A stretch of DNA of 64,000 nt from Sinorhizobium meliloti (GCF_035610345.1 NZ_CP141213.1:248001-312000); one strand, 5' to 3'; counted from the first letter of the stretch, positions 28,405-37,524 are shown. The notes: generated by a model from the sequence alone, not told the origin. A program made the numbers and translations.

Positions 28405-29271
28405 TCACTTCGGGAAAAGGAAGGTGACGGCGAGGCGTGCGCCCCAGCCCTGCGGCCCGTTGTCCGGTGCGGCCGCCCAGTAACGGGCGCCGGCAGTAAT
28501 GCTCACCGGCTGCTCGCCGAACTTGACCAGCTTGGACACCTGGAAGTTGACCGGGACGGACCACTCGTCGCTTTCCCAGTCATAGGTGCTTTCGGTGTTG
28601 AGCGCGAATGTCCAGGCGTCCGGTGTCGTGTAGGAGACGAAGGGCTGCAGGAAGGTCGAGTTGACATCGGCCCTGTCGTCATTGCCTGCGAAGGACCAGA
28701 TGTGATTTGCCAGAGCGCCATAGGTCCAGGGGCCGTCCTGCTTCAAGACGACGGCCGTCGGTCCGATGCCCCATTTCTCGCTGCCGAGCAGATCGTCCGT
28801 GGCTGTCGGAATGAGAAAGACGGGACCGACACCCCAGATGATCCCGCCCGCCGTCGGCTCCTTGGGCGAGAAGAAGAAGCTCTGCACGGTATCGCCCAGT
28901 CCGAACTGATCGCCGGAAGGTCCGGCAATGTCGTCCTGAGAGATGATCGGCAAGATCGTTCGCGAAATCAGGTTCCAGTCTTCATTGAGGCTGACCGGTA
29001 TCACCGGCTGCACGTTCAAGGTGACCCGGTGCCCGTCATCCGGTCCGAAACCACGGTCGTAGTTCAGTTGGAACGGCACGCTGATGAGCGAGGCGATTGG
29101 GTTCGACAACTGCTTGGCGAGGTCGGCGCCGGAGGAATCCTGTGCCTGGGCAACGCCGCAACCCGCCGCGACCGCAATGGCAAGCGCCGCTGCATGCGGG
29201 AAGGTCGGCGCCGATGTTCCTGCCCTACGCACCCGACCTGCTCCTTCGGATCGTTTTCTGTCGAGCGTCAT
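28405..29271 (-). CDS. Outer-membrane beta-barrel transporter-like protein
   Basis: A 288-residue protein with a signal peptide (start region to about GVAQAQDSS, residue 45) and alternating strands from residue 65. The pattern NPIASLISVPFQLNYDRGFG and the closing AVTFLFPK match the group annotated simply as transporter, related to the MetA phenol-degradation barrel family. I choose ATG 29271, with AGGGAGA upstream, over a longer frame to 29310. It lies upstream of the DUF3300/DUF2950 pair (134-bp gap) and is divergent from the HAD phosphatase, with which it shares a control region. Substrate unknown. Confidence 0.75.
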   Translation of the reverse strand: MTLDRKRSEGAGRVRRAGTSAPTFPHAAALAIAVAAGCGVAQAQDSSGADLAKQLSNPIASLISVPFQLNYDRGFGPDDGHRVTLNVQPVIPVSLNEDWNLISRTILPIISQDDIAGPSGDQFGLGDTVQSFFFSPKEPTAGGIIWGVGPVFLIPTATDDLLGSEKWGIGPTAVVLKQDGPWTYGALANHIWSFAGNDDRADVNSTFLQPFVSYTTPDAWTFALNTESTYDWESDEWSVPVNFQVSKLVKFGEQPVSITAGARYWAAAPDNGPQGWGARLAVTFLFPK

Positions 29272-29407
29272 CCAAGATGTCTCCCTGCCTGCACGTCCGT
29301 CCGATTGCAAGAATAACTACCGGACTTCCCTTGGTAGAACGCTAGCGCGGAAAGTAGTTGCACCACTGGCATTACTTGCGGATACGTGGCGAATTGAACA
29401 GCGGCAA

Positions 29408-29454
29408 GTTGGCCTTTGGTCCAACTATCGCTGCTCCGCAAACAGCCGAATGAT
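29408..29454 (+). promoter_or_regulatory. TTGGTCCAA motif and -10 box upstream of the HAD phosphatase gene
   Basis: The motif (29408-29429) reads GTTGGCCT, then TTGGTCCAA, then CTATC, followed after 24 bases by AATGAT (29449-29454) as a likely -10. It lies in the 329-bp divergent gap 29272-29600, which holds nothing else I recognise. The predicted leader to the phosphatase ATG is about 140 bases. The near-symmetric core could also serve the leftward gene. Confidence 0.6.
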
Positions 29455-29600
29455 ATTGTCGGCGTGCGTCTGCGAAGGAATGCCTTTTGCCACTGCTTTC
29501 GATCCGTGGCCGGCATGCCGGCGCGTACATTCGGAAGCCTCGACGTCCTCGTCGCCCAGGGCGTTCGTTCATCGTCAACGTCAGTTCAGGAAGATAGATC

Positions 29601-30602
29601 ATGTTCGAGATCAGCCGCCGCTCGGCCTTGAAAATCGTCGCTTTCACAGCCGCGAGCTCCTCGGTTCGTCATGCACTGGCCGAAGGAACCGAGACCTTGC
29701 CCTCATGGGCCGAGGGTGACGCAAAGGCGCGTATCCTGGAGTTCGTGGCGGCGACGACGACGAAAGGCAGCCCCGATTTCGTCGAGCCTGCGGCCCGCAT
29801 TGCAGTGTTCGACAATGACGGGACGCTCTGGGGCGAACAGCCCATGTATGTGCAGCTCGCTTTCGCGCTCGACCGCGTCAGGCAGCTGGCGCCGCAGCAC
29901 CCGGAATGGCAGACGACGGAACCGTTCAAATCGGTGCTCTCGGGGGACATGGCCGGAGTCGCGGCGAGCGGCGAACGTGGACTGCTGGAACTCGTCGCCG
30001 CAACCCACGCCGGCATGTCCGCCGAGGAATTCGAGAAGATCGTCTCCGATTGGATCGAAGGCTCTCGGCATCCGACATCGGGCAAACCCTATACCGCACA
30101 CATCTTTCAGCCGATGGTCGAACTGATCGACTATCTGAAGGCGAACGAGTTCGCAGTCTTCATCGTCTCGGGTGGCGGGGTGGAGTTCATGCGCCCGTGG
30201 ACTGAACGCGTGTACGGGATCCCCCCGGAAAACGTCGTCGGCTCCAGCATCAAGACCAAGTACGAACTGCGGGACGGCCATCCGGCGATCACGCGTCTGC
30301 CCGAAATCGACTTCATTGACGACGGTCCGGGCAAACCCGTCGGCATCCACAAGTTCATCGGTCGACGGCCGATCGCCGCTTTTGGGAATTCCGACGGCGA
30401 CTTCGAGATGCTGGAATGGACAACCGCCGGCCCCGGACGCAGCTTTGGCCTGATCGTTCACCACGACGACGCGCAGCGCGAAAACGCCTATGATCGCGAC
30501 TCCCATTTCGGCCGCCTCGCACGCGGCCTCGACGAGGCGTCTGCACGCGGCTGGACGATCGTGAGCATCAAGAATGACTGGAAGGTCGTTTACCCGGAGT
30601 GA
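29601..30602 (+). CDS. HAD-superfamily phosphatase, Tat-exported
   Basis: A 333-residue haloacid dehalogenase-type phosphohydrolase. An N-terminal twin-arginine-like signal (EISRRSALKIVAFTAA) suggests periplasmic location. Catalytic motif I, FDNDGTLW, supplies nucleophile Asp71 and acid/base Asp73. Motif II is the Ser of FIVSGGG (about 190), and motif III/IV lies in FGNSDGDFEML. The helical cap between motifs I and II is large, as in phosphoserine-phosphatase-like members. It probably removes phosphate from a periplasmic small molecule; the substrate is unknown. AGGAAGATAGATC precedes ATG 29601. The promoter region carries the TTGGTCCAA motif, tying it to the two-component system next door. 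Confidence 0.85.
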   Translation: MFEISRRSALKIVAFTAASSSVRHALAEGTETLPSWAEGDAKARILEFVAATTTKGSPDFVEPAARIAVFDNDGTLWGEQPMYVQLAFALDRVRQLAPQHPEWQTTEPFKSVLSGDMAGVAASGERGLLELVAATHAGMSAEEFEKIVSDWIEGSRHPTSGKPYTAHIFQPMVELIDYLKANEFAVFIVSGGGVEFMRPWTERVYGIPPENVVGSSIKTKYELRDGHPAITRLPEIDFIDDGPGKPVGIHKFIGRRPIAAFGNSDGDFEMLEWTTAGPGRSFGLIVHHDDAQRENAYDRDSHFGRLARGLDEASARGWTIVSIKNDWKVVYPE

Positions 30603-30683
30603 GTGAGCGATAACCGGAAGGCGGAGCGTCTCTCATGGAAAATGCACTTCCGGAGGGAAAACAACCCATTCCGTCCATCGGGT

Positions 30684-31085
30684 CTATCTGGAGCGCGGCG
30701 CCGATATCGGGCGCCGATCGTCTCGCAGGCCATCGATGGCCGCTGACAGCGAGGCGCGGGAGAGCGGCTTGTTGAGGAAACCCGCAGCGCCCGCGCGCAT
30801 GCAGCTCTCACGCACCCCCTCTTCATCCGCGCCGCTTATGACGATTACGGCGAGCCTTGGCTGCCTTCCCCTGAGCTCGTGCAATATGTCGAGCCCATTC
30901 ATGTTCGGCATGTGAAAATCAAGGAGTACGCAGGACGGCTTGGCCTCTTCGAGTTCTTCGAGGAACATTTCGCCCGAGGCGAACGCCACCGGCTTGAAGG
31001 ACAGCGACAGCACGAGTCGACAAAGCGCGCGACGAACCAGCTCGTCGTCATCGACAATGGCAATGATACGCTGACCCTCGCTCAT
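30684..31085 (-). CDS. Stand-alone receiver-domain response regulator
   Basis: A 133-residue single-domain response regulator with acidic pocket Asp12-14, phospho-acceptor Asp56 (LLDFHMP), Ser near 83 (VIVISGA) and Lys near 105 (FLNKPLS). No output domain follows. It is the last gene of the kinase/regulator cluster, 14 bp after the LuxR-type regulator. It may act as a phosphate sink or as a protein-protein output, as single receivers do in other rhizobial systems. A weak TTGGGACCAA element lies at 31128-31137 just upstream. Confidence 0.88.
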   Translation of the reverse strand: MSEGQRIIAIVDDDELVRRALCRLVLSLSFKPVAFASGEMFLEELEEAKPSCVLLDFHMPNMNGLDILHELRGRQPRLAVIVISGADEEGVRESCMRAGAAGFLNKPLSRASLSAAIDGLRDDRRPISAPRSR

Positions 31086-31099
31086 CCATCATTCATATA

Positions 31100-31759
31100 T
31101 CAAGGCCCTGGCTGATCGTAGTTGGACTTGGGACCAATGCCCCCGGCAGGAGGGTCTGCAACAGCGACCAGGCGAACAAGGTCGGCGACCGTTCGTACGC
31201 CCAGTTTCGCCATCATGCGGCCCCGGTGAACCTTGATGGTCTTTTCGACCGTCCCGAGATCGGCCGCTATCTGCTTGTTGAGAAGGCCGGCCACGACAAG
31301 ATGCATGACCTGCGTTTCCCGGGTGGTCAGGCTTTCGAGCCGCCTCACCACGCTCGCCTTCTTCTCTTCCGTCTCACGCCAGGAGCGTGCGCGCTGGCGC
31401 GCTACGTTTACGGCAGCCAGCAGCGTCTCCGCCTCGACGGGCTTCGTCAGGAAGTCGACGGCACCCGCCTTCATCGCACGCACACTTGCCGGGATATCGC
31501 CCCTGCCCGTCAGGAAAACGATGGACTGGCTTCCGCCAGCCGCAGCGAGTGCCTCCTGCACGCGAAAACCGTCGGAGTCCGGCAGACCTAGATCCAGTAT
31601 GACGCAATCGGCCGTGTGGAGATCCTCGGATGCCAGGAACGCGCGGGCATCCCGGTACACCGTCACCAGGTAACCCGAAGCCGAGAGCAGCCTCCTCAGA
31701 GACCGCAGCACGGATTCGTCGTCGTCCAGCAGCAGTACTTTTCCGGCGTTTTCCCCCAT
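31100..31759 (-). CDS. FixJ/NarL-type two-component response regulator
   Basis: A 219-residue regulator. The receiver domain (1-120) has Asp12-14, phospho-acceptor Asp56, Thr84 and Lys106 (FLTKPVE). The C-terminal LuxR-type helix-turn-helix (about 148-203) reads LTTRETQVMHLVVAGLLNKQ, then KTIKVHRGRMMAKLG. The overall pattern is that of FixJ. It lies 9 bp downstream of the sensor kinase gene. It is the only DNA-binding member of this cluster and so the best candidate for binding the near-palindromic TTGGTCCAA motifs found around it. Confidence 0.9.
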   Translation of the reverse strand: MGENAGKVLLLDDDESVLRSLRRLLSASGYLVTVYRDARAFLASEDLHTADCVILDLGLPDSDGFRVQEALAAAGGSQSIVFLTGRGDIPASVRAMKAGAVDFLTKPVEAETLLAAVNVARQRARSWRETEEKKASVVRRLESLTTRETQVMHLVVAGLLNKQIAADLGTVEKTIKVHRGRMMAKLGVRTVADLVRLVAVADPPAGGIGPKSNYDQPGP

Positions 31760-31768
31760 AAGACACCT

Positions 31769-33604
31769 CTAGGCTGACGGCAGAATGACCACGGCCCGCG
31801 CTCCCCGCTTCACGGCATCGTCGAAGAACAACTTCCCGCCCTGCGCCTCGACGATGCTCCGGCAGATGGCGAGGCCGAGACCGAGGCCGCCTTTCTTCGA
31901 GCTCACAAACGGCTTGAACACCTCGCTGCGCATCTCAGCGGGAATGCCGGGTCCCATGTCCTCGACGGACAATTCACAATACCCATTCTTGCCTTTCGCA
32001 ACCGCTATTTCAACCCGCCGTTGCTTTGGCGGGATGTCAGCCATCGCATCCGCCGCATTCACGAGCAGGTTCAGGATCACCTGCTGAAGCTGAACGAGGT
32101 TGGCCTTGACGCGCACGCTCGCCCATTCATCCTGGACCTCCACCTCGGTGCGGCGCGCCACCATCTCTGCCCGCGCCAAAGCGACGGTCTGGCGTACGGC
32201 CTCGTTGAGGTCGAGGATTTCCTGTGAGGCCTCACCCTTCAGCATCATGCTGCGCAACTGCGAAATCACCGAGGAGGCGCGTCTGTCGTCTGCGACGATA
32301 TCATCGAAGATCGCACGGATTTCTTCCATGTCCGGGGCCGGCTCGCTGGCGATCTTCTGCCCCGCCTCGGCGTTGGCGAGAATGGAGGTAAGCGGCTGCG
32401 TCAGTTCATGCGCGAAGGCGCCGGAGAGTTCTCCGAGTTGCGACCGTCTGGAAAGGTGTGCAAGCTCGATACGTTCGGAGGCGAGCGTCGCTTCGAGCCT
32501 CCGACCCCGCTGGTTCTGGTAGACGAGCGCGGCGATCGTCAGCATTTGCGCCGCCATCACGAGGAGTGCCGCGCTGATGGGCATGCGGTAACGCTCCCAG
32601 GCGCTTGGCTCGAAGCCCACGATTTCTGCGCCGTCGGGTATCAGAATATCGTCGATCCCCCAATGCTGGACTGCGCCCCAATCGACGACCGCCGCCTCCC
32701 GTGCGGGGGTGGTCTGCGGCGCCGAATGATCACCGAGCACGATGTCGAGCGAAAGCGCCGCCATCTGCGCTCCGGTGGACTGGAACGTGCCCACGTGACC
32801 GCCCACGACTTTCGAGCCGAAATAGGAACCATAGACCGAGTAGACGGGCGCATTCGATGCTTCCGTTATCGCGGCTGCCGCGTCGCGAGGAACGAATTTC
32901 GTGCCCTCGGCATCCTCAAAGACGGTGAGTATGACGAGGGCCGTGTCGGAGGAAAGGCCGGCGGCCGTGCTCCGGAAGCCGTCGAGCGAGAGACCGGAGA
33001 CATATTCGACGTCGAGGCCGGCGTAACGCTTCCCCAGCACGGCGAACGCGGTGTCGCCCCATCGCCGGTCGAACGGCGCCGAGCCGTACATCACCGTCAG
33101 CTTGCGTGCCTGCGGCTGAAGACGACTGGCCAGTTGAACGGTCTTGGCCAGATCGAATCGGCTGATCACGCCCTTGACGTCGGCGGGAAGGCTCCCGGGG
33201 GCCGCGGAACTCTCCGTGACCGCACCGAAGACGACGGGGACGTTCCTGGCGAAACGCTCACGAGTCTCCACGACGAATCGTAGCGCTCCGGGTCCCGCGG
33301 CCACCACGACATCCAGGTCCAACGGCCGGTATTTAGCCTCCAGAAAACTTGCAAGCCGGGCTCGGTGCTCCGCCGTTGAAAAGCGAAGGGTGTCGAGATA
33401 TTCCGTATAGTATTCGATGTGTTCCGGCGCGTTCGCTTCCATATACTCGTGGAAGCCCGAGGCGATCTGCTCGGCGGCAAGGAGCGTACTTTCGCTTTCA
33501 TAGACCAGCAGCACGCGCTTGGGATGATCGGCACGGCCACCAAAAGCCATCGCCAACAGCACAAACAAACTAAGAATGACCGCTCGCGGTCGAAGTCGCA
33601 GCAC
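31769..33604 (-). CDS. Sensor histidine kinase with periplasmic ABC-binding-protein-like domain
   Basis: A 611-residue kinase. A signal/membrane anchor at residues 5-22 is followed by a periplasmic domain (about 28-335) resembling ABC substrate-binding proteins of the PF04392 type (RVLLVYESESTLLAAEQIA; VVVAAGPGALRF). One membrane helix is at about 341-363. The kinase core has the H-box GAFAHELTQPLTS (His399), then N-box NLLVNAADAM, G1 DMGPGIP and G2 GGLGLGLAI. ATP- and His-dependent phosphotransfer to the two downstream regulators is expected. I prefer GTG 33604, preceded by GGGGGG and giving a clean signal segment, over TTG 33664, which has no site. The ligand is unknown. Confidence 0.88.
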   Translation of the reverse strand: MLRLRPRAVILSLFVLLAMAFGGRADHPKRVLLVYESESTLLAAEQIASGFHEYMEANAPEHIEYYTEYLDTLRFSTAEHRARLASFLEAKYRPLDLDVVVAAGPGALRFVVETRERFARNVPVVFGAVTESSAAPGSLPADVKGVISRFDLAKTVQLASRLQPQARKLTVMYGSAPFDRRWGDTAFAVLGKRYAGLDVEYVSGLSLDGFRSTAAGLSSDTALVILTVFEDAEGTKFVPRDAAAAITEASNAPVYSVYGSYFGSKVVGGHVGTFQSTGAQMAALSLDIVLGDHSAPQTTPAREAAVVDWGAVQHWGIDDILIPDGAEIVGFEPSAWERYRMPISAALLVMAAQMLTIAALVYQNQRGRRLEATLASERIELAHLSRRSQLGELSGAFAHELTQPLTSILANAEAGQKIASEPAPDMEEIRAIFDDIVADDRRASSVISQLRSMMLKGEASQEILDLNEAVRQTVALARAEMVARRTEVEVQDEWASVRVKANLVQLQQVILNLLVNAADAMADIPPKQRRVEIAVAKGKNGYCELSVEDMGPGIPAEMRSEVFKPFVSSKKGGLGLGLAICRSIVEAQGGKLFFDDAVKRGARAVVILPSA

Positions 33605-33779
33605 TGTGCCCCCCGGCCGTACTCCATGCTTCCGCCAACCGGCCGATAGAATAAAGCCAAACAATCATGTCAAGCTGATGACTATTTACCGTTGTGCGGC
33701 CTGCTTGACTCAATTGCAAGCCATGAAGTTTTGGGGGTATTCGAGCCACCGCCGGCAGCCGGAAAAACGGCGGACCCGA

Positions 33780-33826
33780 GTTGGCCCTTGGTCCATCTAT
33801 CACTCATCCCGAAAATCGCTGATGGA
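33780..33826 (+). promoter_or_regulatory. TTGGTCCAT motif and -10 region upstream of the membrane protein gene
   Basis: GTTGGCCC, then TTGGTCCAT, then CTATC at 33780-33801 matches the 29408 motif at 20 of 22 bases. The -10-like GATGGA (or overlapping GATAAA) begins 24 bases downstream. The predicted start is about 50 bases before ATG 33884. Its place between the divergent kinase and membrane-protein genes would also allow autoregulation of the kinase operon. Confidence 0.6.
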
Positions 33827-33883
33827 TAAATTACGGGCTCGTCGGCATATGCGAGTGCCGGTCCCGTTTTTGAGCGATGAACT

Positions 33884-35116
33884 ATGGTGGTCATGAGCGT
33901 GAACGGTGCTGCACATCCGTCGGCGGATAATGACGCGGTAGGGAACTCCCCATCTGCCGGCCTCGCCAATTTTCGCGCATCGCATGGCGGACCCTTTTTC
34001 GAGTTGCAGGCGCAGCTGAGGCTGCTGCGGGAAAACACGCTTCGGGCGGGAACGAGAGCCGTTCTCTTCGTTGCACTGGCCTGGGGCGTGCCATTCCTGC
34101 TCGGCATTCCGCGCAGCTTCTCCCTTGACCACAGCCACAACGCCTATCTCGCCGATCCCGGAGTATGGGCGAAATTCTTCATCGGCATCGGCTCCTTCGT
34201 TCTGGCGGAGCAGCAGGTCGAACGGGGTCTCAGGGCTCGGCTGGCGCAGTTCGTGCGTGCTCCGATAATCGCGCCGACCGCGATGGCCCAGGCCACGCGC
34301 GAACTGTCGGAGGCGCTGCGTCAACGCGACTCGCGACGTGCGGAACTCGTATGTCTCGTGGTCGCAATCTTCGCCGCAGCCCTTTCCTACCTCAACTTCC
34401 ATACGGTCGACGTTTCCTCCTGGGCGGTCGAGCACCGGCCCGAAGGCAACAGGATTTCTGCGGCCGGCTGGTGGTCGATCTGCGTCAGCCTTCCCCTCTT
34501 CGTCTTTCTCTTTCTCAGGGGCATGTGGCGGCACCTCGTCTGGGCGCACCTTTTGCGCCGTATCGCCGGGCTCGACCTTCGGCTGGTGGCGACCCATCCG
34601 GACGGAAAGGGCGGATTGGCCTTCATCGCCCGATACCCGAACGCCTACGTCTTCTTCGTCTTCGGAATGAGTTCGGCAATTGCGGCCGCAATTGCAAAGA
34701 ACCTCCTCCAGGAGGGTCTCTCCATGACGACGTTCAGCATGGTCATGACCGGCTGGCTCGCAATCGTCATCGCCTTTTTCGCCTATCCGCTTTCGGCCTT
34801 CACGCCTCCGCTCTCCCGCCTGAAGCAAGACGGCCTGGCATTGCTCGGCGCCCAAGCGACACGCTACCACCGGGCCGCCGAACGCAATGCGGTTGGCCGC
34901 AACATCTTCGAGGACCCTACGCCAGAGCCGGCAGACGACATTGCAGATCCGAGCAAGCTGTTCGATGCGACGCAGAAGCTCAAGACGGTGCTGGTCAGCC
35001 GCGCGGCGGTGGTGCCGGTGGCTGCAGCAGCGCTCATTCCCTTTGCCGTCGCCGGCGCGACGAAACTACCCTACAAGGAGGTTTTCTCAGTGATGAAGAA
35101 GCTGCTCCTCCTTTGA
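33884..35116 (+). CDS. Integral membrane protein of unknown function (410 aa)
   Basis: The protein has a polar N-terminus, then hydrophobic segments at about residues 60-77, 95-110, 150-165, 195-212, 260-280 and 285-305, and again near the C-terminus (VVPVAAAALIPFAVAGATK, about 380-400). An amphipathic charged stretch rich in Arg/Glu lies between helices 2 and 3. No family is recognised. A start at 33893 (MSVNGAAH) is also possible. It is divergent from the kinase genes, carries the TTGGTCCAA-type motif in its promoter, and precedes the MoxR operon by 425 bp. Confidence 0.7.
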   Translation: MVVMSVNGAAHPSADNDAVGNSPSAGLANFRASHGGPFFELQAQLRLLRENTLRAGTRAVLFVALAWGVPFLLGIPRSFSLDHSHNAYLADPGVWAKFFIGIGSFVLAEQQVERGLRARLAQFVRAPIIAPTAMAQATRELSEALRQRDSRRAELVCLVVAIFAAALSYLNFHTVDVSSWAVEHRPEGNRISAAGWWSICVSLPLFVFLFLRGMWRHLVWAHLLRRIAGLDLRLVATHPDGKGGLAFIARYPNAYVFFVFGMSSAIAAAIAKNLLQEGLSMTTFSMVMTGWLAIVIAFFAYPLSAFTPPLSRLKQDGLALLGAQATRYHRAAERNAVGRNIFEDPTPEPADDIADPSKLFDATQKLKTVLVSRAAVVPVAAAALIPFAVAGATKLPYKEVFSVMKKLLLL

Positions 35117-35541
35117 AGGAGGCGGAGTGGTCTCAAGGTTCCGGGCGCCGAGCCGAGCCAATCCCGGCAGTTTTGAGTGTGGCCATCTTACGCCGCCCGT
35201 ATAAATTGCCGCCCATTCATTGCATGCACATTCGTATTTTTACCGTTTCCGATGGCGGCATCAGTGACATTCATCCAGTCCCTTCTGCATCAGTCTCCCG
35301 AAATGTCGCTTTTTCCGGCGCTGGCGGGCGGATACTGGATCGGCAAGTTCCAGTTCGGAAATCTCGAACGTATTGCTGCCGCTCCTGGGGCCTGTGGTGG
35401 TCGCCACGATGCTGGCAAGTTAACGCGTGCCAGGGAAGCTTGGCGCGTATTGATGTAGCCTTCACGTGCACGCCGCCGTGCACCGAAAACGAAATGCTCG
35501 AATGCGTAACATGCGTACGCGAATGGACAGAGGGGAACGCG
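35117..35541. other. Gap between membrane protein gene and the MoxR operon
   Basis: No gene is supported in this 425-bp stretch: the open frames lack ribosome binding sites and look like read-through of neighbours. It should hold the promoter of the MoxR operon, but I see no strong -35/-10 pair and no copy of the TTGGTCCAA motif. Confidence 0.4.
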
Positions 35542-36513
35542 ATGGGAAACCGGGAAGATATTCAGGCACTCGGCAAAAGGATCGGGCAATCGATCATCGG
35601 CCAGGAAGCCATGATCGAGCGTCTTCTGCTCGGCCTGCTCGGCAACGGCCACCTTCTTGTGGAGGGCCTGCCCGGGCTTGCCAAGACCAGGGCGATCAAG
35701 AGCCTCGCCAAGAACCTCGAAGCCAGCCTGTCGCGCATCCAGTTCACCCCCGACCTGCTGCCCTCCGACATTACCGGCTCCGAAGTCTATTTCAGCGAAG
35801 GCGGCAAGGGCGAGTTCAAGTTCCAGCAGGGGCCGGTCTTCGCCAATCTGATCCTCGCCGACGAGATCAACCGCGCGCCGGCAAAGGTGCAGTCGGCGCT
35901 ACTGGAGGCGATGGAGGAACGGCAGGTCACGGTCGGCGGCCAGAGCCACCCGCTGCCGGCCCTCTTCCTGGTCATGGCAACGCAGAATCCGATCGAGCAG
36001 GAGGGCACCTATCCTCTGCCCGAGGCTCAGCTCGACCGGTTCCTGATGCATGTCCGCGTCGACTATCCGGATGCGAATTCGGAAGTCGCAATCATGGAGC
36101 TCGTCCGTTCCGAGGAAAAGGCGCCGCACGCCAGGAGCACAGAGGCGCAGAAGCTCGCCGCCGAGGTGGTGCTCGCCGCGCGCAGCGAAATATCGGAGGT
36201 TGCCGTCTCCAAGGCGGTCGAGGACTATATCGTCGCGCTCGTCATGGCGACGCGCTATCCTGACAAGATCGATCCGGAGCTCGCCAAATGGATCCAGGTC
36301 GGCGCCAGTCCGCGAGGCGTAATCGGGCTCGACAAGGTTTCGCGTGCTCGCGCCTGGTTGAAGAGTCGCGATTTCGTGACGCCGGACGACGTCCAGGCGA
36401 TCGTCCACGACGTATTCCGCCACAGGCTCGTGCTCTCCTACGAGGCACATGCCGGCGGGATCACCGCGGATCAGGCCGTCGACCGGATCGTGGAGAAAGT
36501 GGCAACCGCCTGA
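35542..36513 (+). CDS. MoxR-family AAA+ ATPase
   Basis: A 323-residue MoxR ATPase with Walker A GLPGLAKT at residues 42-49, Walker B LILADEINRAP near 104-114, sensor 1 MATQNPIEQEG and an arginine-containing C-terminal lid. GAGGGGAA lies five bases before ATG 35542; the frame is open far upstream but is a shadow there. MoxR proteins work as chaperones that load cofactors or assemble complexes together with von Willebrand A proteins, which are encoded directly downstream (DUF58, DUF4381, BatA, BatB, BatD). It is cytoplasmic and first in that operon. Specific client unknown. Confidence 0.92.
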   Translation: MGNREDIQALGKRIGQSIIGQEAMIERLLLGLLGNGHLLVEGLPGLAKTRAIKSLAKNLEASLSRIQFTPDLLPSDITGSEVYFSEGGKGEFKFQQGPVFANLILADEINRAPAKVQSALLEAMEERQVTVGGQSHPLPALFLVMATQNPIEQEGTYPLPEAQLDRFLMHVRVDYPDANSEVAIMELVRSEEKAPHARSTEAQKLAAEVVLAARSEISEVAVSKAVEDYIVALVMATRYPDKIDPELAKWIQVGASPRGVIGLDKVSRARAWLKSRDFVTPDDVQAIVHDVFRHRLVLSYEAHAGGITADQAVDRIVEKVATA

Positions 36514-36528
36514 TCGGGAGGACTTGCG

Positions 36529-37524
36529 ATGGCAATTTCTCTGCCCGCATTCGGAAGAACGAAGGAGATCGTACGCCGGGCCGCAGGCGATACGGATGGC
36601 GCCTACGTTTCCGTCGACAATCTCGTGGCGCTGGAATCGATCGCCACCGACCTGACGTTCCTGCGCAAGGCCCCCGTTCGCCGCTTCCTCGCCGGGCGCC
36701 ATGAATCGCGCATGCGCGGTCGTGGCCTGAGCTTCGAGGAACTTCGAACCTATATGCCGGGGGACGATGTCCGAACGATCGACTGGCGCGTCACTGCCCG
36801 CACCGGGCAGCCATTCGTGCGCGTCTATAACGAAGAGAAGGACCGCCCCGCCCTCATCGTCGTCGACCAGCGCACCAACATGTTCTTCGGAAGCCGCCGG
36901 TCGATGAAATCGGTAGCCGCCGCCGAGGTTGCGGCGCTATGCGCGTGGCGCGTGATGACGCTCGGCGATCGCGTCGGCGGCGTGGTCTTCAACGACGTGA
37001 AGCAGGAAGCCGTCCGGCCGCACCGGAGCCGCGGGGCCGTCATCCGTTTCGCCGAAACGATTTCGATCCAGAACAATGCGCTCAGCGCAGATTCCGACAT
37101 CGAGAGGTCGCCCGGTCAGCTGAATGCCGTTCTTGGCAGCGTCGCAGCCCTCGCCCGGCACGACCATCTGATCATCGTCGTCAGTGATTTCGACGGGCAT
37201 GGGCCGGAGACACGCGATCTTCTCTTGCGAATGTCCGTCGCAAACGACGTCATTGCCGTCCTCGTCTACGATCCTTTCCTCCTCGACCTGCCGCGCCAGG
37301 GCGAAATGGTCGTGAGCGGCGGCGCGCTCCAGGCCGAGTTGCAGTTCGGCCGCGGCAATGTTCGCGATGCGGTAGACAGTTTTGCGCGCAACAGGGGCCG
37401 CGAACTGCTTTCGTGGCAGGAGGAGATGGGGCTGCCCATGCTGCCTGTCTCCGCGGCCGAAGAAGTGGCACCGCAATTGCGCACGCTGCTCGGCCAACTT
37501 GCCTGGCGGCAAAGGAGGCGGTAG
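36529..37524 (+). CDS. DUF58 domain protein (VWA-like) of the MoxR operon
   Basis: A 331-residue protein with the DUF58 core: RGLSFEELRTYMPGDDVRTI and DWRVTARTGQPFVRVYNEEK (about 65-110), then a VWA-like strand VVDQRTNMFFGSRRSMKS whose DxRTxM stands in for the usual DxSxS metal site. No membrane helix is visible. GGGAGG precedes its ATG, 15 bp after the moxR stop. The next gene starts at the base following its stop. Partner proteins of MoxR ATPases carry this domain almost invariably; a cytoplasmic adaptor role is expected. Confidence 0.9.
   Translation: MAISLPAFGRTKEIVRRAAGDTDGAYVSVDNLVALESIATDLTFLRKAPVRRFLAGRHESRMRGRGLSFEELRTYMPGDDVRTIDWRVTARTGQPFVRVYNEEKDRPALIVVDQRTNMFFGSRRSMKSVAAAEVAALCAWRVMTLGDRVGGVVFNDVKQEAVRPHRSRGAVIRFAETISIQNNALSADSDIERSPGQLNAVLGSVAALARHDHLIIVVSDFDGHGPETRDLLLRMSVANDVIAVLVYDPFLLDLPRQGEMVVSGGALQAELQFGRGNVRDAVDSFARNRGRELLSWQEEMGLPMLPVSAAEEVAPQLRTLLGQLAWRQRRR

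Noticed and set aside
34165..36513. A 782-codon frame fusing an N-terminal extension to MoxR
   Set aside because: The upstream part overlaps the membrane protein gene out of frame and a non-coding gap; MoxR begins at 35542 with a good ribosome binding site and normal family length.
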